A stretch of 64,000 nt of DNA, taken from contig CM065303.1 of NCBI GenBank assembly GCA_032871835.1, positions 23,004,001-23,068,000 of the forward strand, given 5' to 3'. A program made the position numbers and the translations under genes. Shown one piece after another: positions 55,380 to 64,000 of the stretch. Below the pieces are notes generated by a model. The model was not told the origin of the DNA and did no database searches. It saw only the letters and a program-made list of their open reading frames with translations. The stretch comes from Dipteronia dyeriana (taxonomy: Eukaryota > Streptophyta > Magnoliopsida > Sapindales > Sapindaceae). Position 1 is the stretch's first letter; each line of letters starts with the position of its first letter.

Positions 55380-56870
55380 CTGACTTATTAAGTCGCGTTC
55401 GACACCAAAACAACTCGAGTTGTTTGAAGTGACATGTTTCGGCCATTTTTTGAATGTGGGTGATATGGTGTTGTTCGGGAAATTTTGTCACCATATCTTG
55501 CTTAGGGAGTGTCATGTTAAGAATACCAATGAGAATACATCTTCTTTGTGGTACCATGTTGGCAACGGGGTGATACGGTTCAGCCCAGTGGAGTTTTGTT
55601 TGGTTAGTGGGCTGACCTTTGGTACATACTCTGAATCCACATTAGAGCTTTTCAAACGAAAGGACAGTAGACTTCGTCAATCCTACTTCCAAGATAGTAA
55701 AGTCCATGTTAAAATGATTATTGATTGGTTTAGGAATTTGGGTCCCAATAATAAATATAGTGATGATGATATTGTGAAGTTGGCTTTAATACTTATATTG
55801 GAGATGACTTTTGTTGGAAAAGATGATAGGACTAGCATTCTCTATTGGACATTAGAATTAGTGGATGACTTAGATGCATTTAATAAGTTTCCGTGGGGAT
55901 AATTCTTATATGATAAGACATTTAACTCTCTTTCTACTTGCCTTCTTGGCCGTGATGATAAATTCAAGAATAAGTTTATTGATAAGTTAAAGGAGAAGGA
56001 CGATGGTTCAGTGAAACGGAAAGTGGAGAGGTACAATGTTTATAGGTTTTGTGACAGCTTTCCAGGTAATGTGTTAATTGATGAATTTTATTGAAAAAAA
56101 AATTAGTAAAATAAATTTTAGGGAACATGCATGTTTCCATACACGTTAAATATCATTTGTTTGGTTTTGTTTTCAGGTTTGCGCAATCAAACCAATACCA
56201 AAATGGGTCACACTTGGCTATGCTGTTAGGGTGAACAATGTCCCCCCCCCCCCCCCCCCCCCCCCCCCTACCCCCAGAATTTTGAATTGGCAATGCACGG
56301 AAACTCCCACGCTTGTAGAAATTCAGAAAACCATATTTAAGTTCAAAAACGTAAGTTTTATTTAAGTTAATTTTTTATTTGTTATATTTTAGGGATTATA
56401 ATATAATGCTATTTTTTAAAATAATTTCAGCTTACCATTTACAAAAATCTTTGCCCCTCTGATGAAGAAGCAAGGAAACTGTGCTGAATGGGTATGGATC
56501 AACTCCAGTATGTATCACCCAATGTGGATGGTTGTGGCGATCAGGATGATGATGAGGATGATGATGAGGATGATGTTGAGGATGACGTGGATGATAATAA
56601 TCATGATGATATTGAGGGAGATCATTCAACCAAACATTTACAAAAGTTGAAATTGAGGGAAAGAAGAAAAAATTGATTAAACTTGAGCAGCTAAAAAAAA
56701 GAATGGATGCTATACAACTACAACAAAATTCTTTACAAGATCATATGACTTCTATGCAAAATTCACTGATAGACGATATGCGAATGGGATTCCTTAGTTT
56801 GACGGAGCTCATATGTTTGAACAAAGTGGCTGAAAAGGTACATTTTGGTTTAATTTGTAAATTCCTCTAA
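55380..56870 (+). pseudogene. DUF1985-type gene, multi-exon, probably broken
   Basis: SRSTPKQLELFEVTCFGHFL, GKFCHHILLRECHVK, SLWYHVGNGVIRFSPVEFCL, VSGLTFGTYSE, DDDIVKLALILILEMTFVGK and LELVDDLDAFNKFPWG follow the pattern of DUF1985, a plant domain often joined to Ulp1-like (C48) proteases, many in transposable elements. A stop (TAA at 55900-55902, after FPWG) is followed in frame by FLYDKTFNSLSTCLLGRDDK. Exon end at 56065; acceptor at about 56174; exon to 56350 (GTAAGT donor); acceptor at 56430; last exon with an Asp-rich run (DDDEDDDEDD, from a GATGAT repeat at 56535-56600), then a coiled-coil-like LKKRMDAIQLQQNSLQDHM. A 27-base C run lies inside the 56175-56350 exon and disturbs the frame. 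No C48 protease domain is visible. Confidence 0.65.
56242..56268. repeat. 27-base poly-C tract in an exon
   Basis: An uninterrupted C run within the third readable exon of the DUF1985 gene, followed by TA and five more C. The reading is open before it (KPIPKWVTLGYAVR) and resumes after it in a frame giving ILNWQCTETPTLVEIQKTIF. The run encodes Pro and shifts the frame depending on its true length. Confidence 0.9.
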
Positions 56871-56943
56871 ATCGTAACTGGTTCTAACAAATGTGATTTA
56901 TATTTGATGAAGTTAAATGAAGAATGAAAGTTCCCTAAAAACG

Positions 56944-58781
56944 TGTGTGTCTTAACCTAGAGGGGGTGAATAGGTTTTAATCGAATCAATTACCTATTTT
57001 TGATTAATCAATATTAACACAAATTACCCCGAATAAACAAGCATTCAATAAAACCAATTATGCTTAAAACAATAACAACACACAATATTTACGTGGAAAC
57101 CCTCCAAATGGGAAAAACCACAGGCTGATATGTGTGCCACACTCGATCCTCAAATCCAATATTGAATGAAAGTTTACAACCTAGGTTGGCCTCCTGTCAC
57201 ACCCTTCAGTTACTAACCATTTCACTCTACCCCACGGGCCTTAATAGTGATTCTTGATCAACATGCTTGTGCCCTAACCACTTAGTCACAAGACTTAACC
57301 TCAATGAAGAGTCAAACACAACCTAAGTGAATATGATAAAATATTCAAACATGCAAGTAATGCTAGGCAACACTAAATGCTTATCTAGGAATTTAAGAAT
57401 GTCACTAAGTACAATTCCTAGATATCAATGTTTAAATGAATGTTCATAAAGACTTAACTAGATATAGTTATGCAACATTATATCATAGTTATCAAACAAA
57501 GCCATTTCAACATAAGTTGTCATTAAGCATGACATGGTCATTAAATGCAATCATCAAAATGCAATCATCAAAATGCAATCTATATGACCTAATTAGCTAG
57601 AGGCAACAATGACCTAAATGCTAGCTATCACAAAAGCCATATCAACACAATTTGTCATTAAGCATGGCAAGGACTATAATGCAATCACAAAATGCAATCA
57701 ATGAGTCCTAAACAATATCTAAATGCAAAGCATAGAGATTTAGCTAGAAGGGAAAAATGGTCACAAACCCTAGCTATCACAAAATATAAATCTCAACCAA
57801 CAATCAACTATCCAAGCATGTTATATATGCAATTAAACTCAATGACAAGCATTTAATCAACAATAATTGCTAAACCTAGGCATACATATCATAAGAATGG
57901 AACAAGAGATTCTAGGGCATGTAGAGATTACCTAGTCAAAGACAAACAAGAGAATCCATGCTTGGAAGATGCAAAAAGATGCTACATGCTCATGGATTGA
58001 AGTTTGGTTGATTCAAGATGAGTTCTTGGGAGCTCTCTCTTTCTTGGAGTTAATTTCTCTCTCAAAGAAAAGCTTAAACAATGAAAATGGCTTCTTGGAC
58101 TCCCACAGCCAAAGAGAAGAGAAGAGAACATATATATAATATGCCCTACACGAAACGGCATCATTTTGGACAAAGGGCAACTGATTCCCCGTCATGACCA
58201 ATGTGTGTGCCGCGGCCAAGGCAAGTGTCCAGACCCCAGCCAAGGCAAGTGTCCATACCGCGGCATAGAGAGTGGTGGATCACCTGGACAACGTAGTTCT
58301 GTAGGCCCTTGTACATGCAGATGCACAGACCGCGGTCTCGACAGCATGCAACACCTGTGAAACTCCTTTTGGGAGACAGCAGTGAATGCAACATGCATAG
58401 GCCGCAGTAGAGGCAGCATGCAACGCTTGGGGAACACCGTTGTGCATACCGAGGCAGAGGCAATGCACAGGGAGCAGTCCCGGCCGCGGTTAAGAGGAAA
58501 ATCCTCTTCTAAGGGCAAACAAAATGCATCAAACACCCAAGCAAGAGTTATGATAAAAAGGCACACAATTATGACAATTAAGCATTCATGCAAGATGATC
58601 AAAAACATGCATGAGAGTTTGTGTGTGTGCACTATAATTCTTCAAACAAGGTTAAGCAAGTGATTTACCTTTTGAAGCTTGAGCTAGGACTTGAGCAATG
58701 ATGGCCTAAACTACCCTTACATATTAATCCCTAAATGTGGTTGTCAACAAAATGATCCAATCAAAAATTGAGGAACTTACA
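56944..58781 (-). repeat. SIRE-like LTR A, complete, minus orientation
   Basis: About 1838 bp, plus strand TGTGTGTCTTAACCTAGAGG to ATTGAGGAACTTACA. The minus strand starts TGTAAGTTCCTC right after the polypurine tract (GGGGGAGAT, plus 58782-58790). It carries the family phrases CTAGAGGGGGTGAATAG, GTGGAAACCCTCCAAATGGG and GCATGTTATATATGCAATT, TATATATA near 58127, and a GC-rich block at 58180-58500. It is the 3' LTR of the gag-bearing element to the right. Overlapping frames at 57982-58663 on both strands are LTR sequence, not genes. Confidence 0.82.
58180..58500. repeat. GC-rich variable block in LTR A
   Basis: CCGCGGCCAAGGCAAGTGTC, CCAGCCAAGGCAAGTGTCC, GACCGCGGTCTCGACAGCAT, GGCCGCAGTAGAGGCAGCAT: short imperfect repeats around GCATGCAAC and GGC(A/C)GCGG. 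The same position holds different GC-rich repeats in LTRs B, D and E. Confidence 0.75.
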
Positions 58782-60030
58782 ATCTCCCCCTTTGGCTATT
58801 TCATGACAAAACCACCACTCACAATTCATCATCACCAATAAACAAAACAAAAAAAATAAGGGTCAACAAAGTTTTTCTACATTTCAAAGAGATGCCTAAT
58901 AAACTAGATCTTCAAATAATCCATCTCTTGTATAATCAACATCCCTACAAAACAAAATAACTACACTTTCCAAGACAAGTGTATGTGAGGTGATCAAAGA
59001 CATAAAAACAAGAGCAATTTGCATACAATAGAAACAAGCAACATGCATCAACAATGCAAATGCAAATGCTCCCCCTAAAGAGGTTAACTCTCCCTCAACA
59101 AATCAAACCCCCTAATATACAACTCTCAACTCCCCTTTAAATCATGCCACTCTCAACTCCCCCTAAACCCACACTACTCCCCCCTTTTTGTCATGAGATA
59201 GACAAAGAAGTATCCTCTTAAGAAGGCATTAGCAAGAAGAGCTTATGGCACAATACATATGCATAATCATATAACCAAATTTATGCAACATAATTAAGAA
59301 GAGAGAATCAAGGAGTTTTATTATAAAAAAAATGTGTAAACAAATGCTTTGCATACAACACAAGTTGTACTCAAGATCAAAACATGGTATTTGGCAAAAC
59401 AAAAATAACAAGGGTTTCCAAGAGAATTCAAACCAATTTCACCCTTTGTCATGGAGTAAGCAAGATATAGACTGTAAAAAATTCATTTTAAGAACAACTA
59501 TATCAAACTTTACGAGCAAAACAAGACATGAGCGACTATTGCGCCTTTTTCGATTTTTCCGGGTGGAATGCCCGTATAATAGTAGCCTTGTTTAACAAGT
59601 AAAGAGATAGAGACTTTTGGATTGTAAAATCCTTGAATTGGATACAAGATCCTTATTGATTGAAGTCTCATAATTGCTTTAACACATAATTTTTTGCATT
59701 CATTTTAGAGCATTCAAAAAAACAAAAAAAAACTCATCATGTATATCAATTTAAAGCATGTCATAGAAATAATCAACATGTAATGGAGATCAATTCTAGG
59801 TCATTCAAAATGTACTTCTCAATCAATTCTCCTAGTCCCAAAATGCATGTTTGGTCATAAATAAGAAATGGATTGCATGTTAAGCAAAGTTGCACACTTA
59901 TTAAAAAAAATATGTACAACCAATCATCTCAAGTAATTAATAAAGAAGCATAAATATTATCAATTAGCACAATGCAATGCCAATTTGCTCTCGTTGCTTG
60001 AGCTCCCCATATGGGGTCAATCAAAACGAG
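58782..60030 (-). mobile_element. SIRE-like internal region without pol
   Basis: From the polypurine tract to the end of gag. The part up to about 59200 matches the internal pieces at 33715-33959 and 35539-35689. A CTCCCCCTTTTTGTCATGAG-like phrase (minus: CTCATGACAAAAAGGGGG) occurs near 59180. No protease, integrase, RT or RNase H motif is present, so pol is deleted or was never there. Confidence 0.7.
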
Positions 60031-62074
60031 TCAATAAGGGATATGAGTCCCTATGGAATTACCAAGTCCATTGGACCTAGTTGAGCCTATGGGTGAACCT
60101 TTAGCATAATGGCATGTGAGTTCATCTTTTTTAATCCACTTAGGTGACACATTGTCAATCTTAGTGGTCAAGATCATCATATTACTCCTAGGATCTTTAA
60201 CACTAGTTTTTCTAGGCACATGCATATTGGCTCTAGCCCTTTTTCTATCAATCATGCTCTTAGTTCTACACATGTTAATGTACTTAAAGCAATTTGGTCT
60301 AATATGACCATCAACACCACAAAAATGACATGCAGGAATAAAATGAGGGGTCATACCATTCCTTTGTGAGGACAAAGGTGTTTCCCCATGTCTTTGAGCT
60401 TTCCTTTGGTGTGGTATTGATTCTCTTCTCCCTTGTTGTTGAGTTGGAGAAGATTGCTTCCTTTGTTGAGCATGCAGGAAATGCTTCTTGGCTTGATGGC
60501 TTTTAGTTTGAGGGATAATTGCTTGAAGTGCTCTCATTGGTTAAGCTTGAGCTTGACTTCTTTGTGCCATCTTGACTTGGACATTTCTAGAACACTCTCC
60601 TAGTTCAATTTTCTTCTTAGGGTGAAGTAGAGGAAGAGGTTCTTTGAAGCCCATGCTCTTGAAAAATACCGTCTTGCTAAGAGTTGAGGTCTCCTTGTCA
60701 TCTTCACCCTAGACCTCTATTGTCACTTAGCTTCTTGCCAACTCCCAATATATGGTCAAGCTTCTCTGTACTCGAAGTCATCTTAGCAATCAACTCTTTA
60801 GCTTCTCTAAGCTCATTCTTCAAGCTTTCTTCCACCTTTCTTCTATTCTTCACTTTCTCACTTAAGTGAGTCACTTCGGTTGATAGCTTGAGGTTTTCTT
60901 CCTTTAGCTTTCGAACCTCTTTCTTCATATTAAACTTTGAGCTTTGAAAATGCTCAATGAACCCTTCAAGATTCATACTCTCTACATTTCCATTTGTAGA
61001 GCGAGATGAGGAACTCTCATCACTAGAGTCATCACTAATGTCACTTGTTGTCATGATGGCATCATCAATATAAATAGCTTCACTTCTCACTCTCTTAGCT
61101 ACTTTTTCATCTACTCCTTTTTCAAGGTCACTACTTAAGGCTTTGTTTCCTTTTTCTACATCTTTCACAAAGAAAGCTCCAAAAGCCGTGTAGTTAAGAA
61201 TAACCTCTTTATCACTTGAGGAATCTTCTTCACTTCCACTCTCACTTGATGAGGCAGCCACCACTTTTCCTTTCTTCTTCTTCTTCTTCTTCGAATTAGT
61301 ACACTCGATGACTATATGACCGAACCCACACACTCACAACATTGAATGCCTTTTCTTATAGGCTTCACTAGCCTTGGTTCAATCTTCTTCTTAGAGTCAT
61401 TCTTGTGAAGTTTCATAAACTTCTTGAATCTTTTCACCATAAGAACCATCTCCTCATCTGAGTCATCCTCCTCCATCTCTACTTTAGATGTCTTCAAGGC
61501 TATGTTTTTTTGCTTCTTAGAAGATGTAGGTGTAGAAGTCCACCTAGACTGATAGGCTAGAAACCTTCCAATCACTTCACTCGGCTTCATAGTCTTGTAG
61601 TTGCTATTTTCTTCTAGTGCCGTCACCTTGGACTCAAATCTCTTGGGGAGTGACCTTATGATCTTTTGCTTGATCCTTCTATCAGAATATGGGTCACTTA
61701 GTTGATGGCTTTGATTTACGATATCCATCAACTTTACTTGGAAGTCATTAAAGCACTCGTCCTCTTCCATCAGAATTGTCTCAAATTGCATTTGAAGGAC
61801 TTGAAGCTTGGAGTCTTTGACCACTTCGGTTCCTTCATGAGCAGTTTGTAGAATCTCCCAAGACACATTTGTGTGCCTAGTATTTTGAACCAACTTGTAT
61901 TGATTGTCATCCAAGGCACACAAGATTGCATGCATAGCCTTATTGTTCCACTTGGAAGCTTCAAATTATTATGTGCTCCAATGAGACTTAGGCTTGAGAA
62001 CTTCATGTCTATCATCATTGGTCATCTTCGGAAGAGTGTACCCATCTTCAATTGCCATCCATGCACAGTCATCT
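60031..62074 (-). pseudogene. SIRE-like Copia gag relic
   Basis: The minus strand begins truncated at 62074 (CAWMAIEDGYTLPKMTNDD, stops). The 61935-61312 frame follows: MHAILCALDDNQYKLVQNTR, SWEILQTAHEGTEVV, LQMQFETILMEEDECFNDFQ, KIIRSLPKRFESKVTALEEN, which is the UBN2-type gag core. After a frameshift comes the knuckle remnant ECVGSVI / CGFGHIVIEC, then an acidic Ser-rich stretch and a long coiled coil (KEVRKLKEENLKLSTEVTHL; SEKVKNRRKVEESLKNEL) to 60704. A third piece (60537-60031) holds a second knuckle, C-H-F-C-G-V-D-G-H-I-R-P-N-C, and VSPKWIKKDEL, where pol would begin. This long gag with a coiled coil is typical of the SIRE/Maximus Copia group. Confidence 0.8.
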
Positions 62075-64000
62075 TGTTGGGGTTCATGCCCTAAAGATGT
62101 AATTTGTAAATGGATTTATGAAATAAATAAAAAGAAAAGTTCAATTCATTATTGTTATGTTATTTATTTTACAAACTTGTGAATATATTTAAACATCCAA
62201 GATTGCTAGATGTAATCTCGAACTGTGTATATGAGTGTTATATACGGATGGATACAGTAAGAGACGTGCAATCTAAAGAGTCCATAGATAACAAATAAAG
62301 TTGGGTACTTTATTTATGGTTAATCTATAGTTGCGGTCCATTCCGTTATGTACGATGATTCTATCCTGAATCATTCATATAAGATATGGGAATGGAGGCA
62401 CCTTGTATGATGTGATCATATAGGACTGAGCCATGATCTATATGAATCTCTCACCAAGATCCATTTACCGATGAGATTCATATATATCAACTAATGGTGG
62501 CTATATGTGGGTGATCTTAATCCTGAGTGTCTTATCTACTCCTTCAGGTTAAATCGTAGTCTTTGATATACCATGGGTGAGATCAAAAGCATTTCCTGAT
62601 CAATATACTTCGTATGTTGGGATGACGGTTTGGTTTGTGGCAGGGAAGGTTTGTACACAATAGTGGAATCCACTCATTCTTGTGAGAAGTAGATGGTAGT
62701 TCCCTTAAGGGTTGATTCGGGGCTTGGACAATATGAGCGCTCTCCTAATTCCGTATGGAAATAGAATTTATTGTTCATTATAGAATCAACGGTACTTAAA
62801 GGATATATGTAATTAGAGGGGTATAATGGACATTATGACTCAGCTCTAATTGTGAACTACTGTGGAGGATCACACCATATGTAATAGATATATCGATGGA
62901 CACCGAGTTGTATCGGTCTGTGTAAAAACGTCTACAGTTAAGAAAGTACAACTTCGGGTTTTTAGTGGAATAACACCTGAGTTAATAATCAAGGAATATT
63001 AATTAAAGAGTTTAATTAAGTCCATTAGGTCCCCTAGCTAGCCCGATCGATTTAGGTAACAAGGGTCACGGTAAATTAATTGGATTGTCCAATTAGTTGT
63101 TTTACGAAAGTGACACGTGTTTATTCGGGAATTAATTGAATATTGAGATTATTTAATTGATGAATGTTAATAGTTAAATTAATTAAATAATTAGATTATT
63201 TAATTATATTGATAGTTATGAATTATTAATTAACTATTAATTGGAGGGTGTTAGTTGATATATGGATTTAGGTGAAGATAAAATAATAGGATTATTTTAT
63301 TTTACTAAATCATTTATCTAAGTATTTGAATTTAAGTTTAAATTTTAAATAATTATTATCACTTTTAATATATTAGATATATTTAAAAAGGATAATTAAA
63401 AAATATATATTAATTATAACACAAGAGATTACATTGGATGTAAATTGACATGTGTACGTATATAAGTGTTTGTATAGGATACAAACAAGTGTATATATAT
63501 ATATATATAAAACGTGAACTTTAAATTTGTATCAGATACAAATTCAAGTGTGAAGAATTAAGTCTACACAATTTTAAAAGAAAAAGGAAAAAAGAATTGA
63601 ACTAGCATATAATGCAACAGCAGGCGTGTTTTTTGAGTGATATGTTTTCTATATTAAAAATATAAAGATATAAAGCACAAGGGTCGTGCAAGAAAAAAAA
63701 GATAGTAGGCCGTGGTGTTTTTTTTTTTTTTAGAAAAAAGTTGATTTTGTTTTCATTTTTTACCAGATACATACGGAAAAAAAAAATATAAGTTTTATTT
63801 GAGATGCAATTTATGTGTGAGTGAAATCAATACACCAAATTGAGAAGAAAAAGTTTCTTCAAGTATTTCTCTACATCCTCCATTCAAGTTCCTGAGACTG
63901 TGACACGTCCACACGCAGTTACTAGATCCGGGAGATAGCGAGGAAGATCGAGTGGTTCAGACAGGAGCACATAATATTTCAGACAGGAGCACATCGTAAA
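62075..64000 (+). repeat. LTR (or LARD-type end) of another element inserted in the SIRE-like gag
   Basis: TGTTGGGGTTCATGCCCTAA begins inside the gag frame, with no further gag beyond. The sequence is non-coding to the window end, with phrases such as GGGTACTTTATTTATGGTTA, GGAATCCACTCATTCTTGTG and AGTTGTATCGGTCTGTG, an AT-rich part, and TATATATATATATATAA at 63494-63510. The TGTTG start and length of at least 1.9 kb suggest a long LTR. Its end, primer site and body lie outside the window, so the family is not set. Confidence 0.6.

Noticed and set aside
58166..58663. Six overlapping frames up to 146 codons
   Set aside because: All inside the GC-rich block of LTR A; open on both strands by composition.

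Overview
This is a 64 kb stretch of a plant nuclear genome, probably a eudicot. It is AT-rich, shows GT-AG introns and plant gene families, and is packed with nested, mostly dead transposable elements. There are no prokaryotic features. Most open reading frames are pieces of Ty1/copia and Ty3/gypsy polyproteins broken by stops and frameshifts. I did not try to name the species.

Layout, left to right. 1-922 is unassigned sequence with a GC-rich block, possibly an old LTR. 923-2972 is a 5'-truncated Copia element with its 3' LTR. 3020-3472 (-) is a thioredoxin/PDI-like open reading frame. 3547-9333 (-) is a Copia element with a perfect 5-bp target duplication, inserted just upstream of that gene. 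9339-13800 is non-genic, with a hAT-like relic, a foldback and a MITE. 13801-19560 is a second thioredoxin-like gene cut in two by a Copia element that still has a 5' LTR and primer binding site. 21826-28940 is a run of three Copia relics, a 300-bp dispersed repeat and a LINE fragment. 29111-31195 is a minus-strand Copia relic carrying an 811-bp hAT-type element. 31255-32370 is a gypsy gag-protease relic. 32661-35930 holds nested LTRs of a SIRE-like Copia family. 37042-37126 is an exon resembling the RRM of the flowering regulator FCA, followed by a Copia 3' end and a third PDI-like relic (38091-38501, -). 40218-47280 (-) is a full-length Ty3/gypsy element with 990-bp LTRs and a 5-bp target duplication, sitting inside a SIRE-like LTR. 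49.0-52.9 kb holds a LINE 3' end and an array of GAACTTC-type repeats interrupted by a Mutator-like element. 53.4-56.9 kb is the most gene-like stretch: two exons of a GIY-YIG nuclease, then a multi-exon DUF1985-type gene. 56944-62074 (-) is a SIRE-like element that keeps its LTR and gag but lacks pol. From 62075 to the end is the LTR of another element inserted into that gag.

Three related thioredoxin-fold genes or relics lie within 36 kb. Each is interrupted or bordered by a Copia insertion, which suggests a small gene cluster eroded by retrotransposons. Insertion order can be read in several places: SIRE-like LTR, then the gypsy element inside it; SIRE-like gag, then the 62075 LTR; Copia integrase, then hAT; repeat array, then MULE. 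I see no convincing novel multi-gene system. The best candidates for real host biology are the thioredoxin trio, the GIY-YIG exons, the DUF1985 gene and the FCA-like exon. All family names come from reading motifs by eye; no database search was run.
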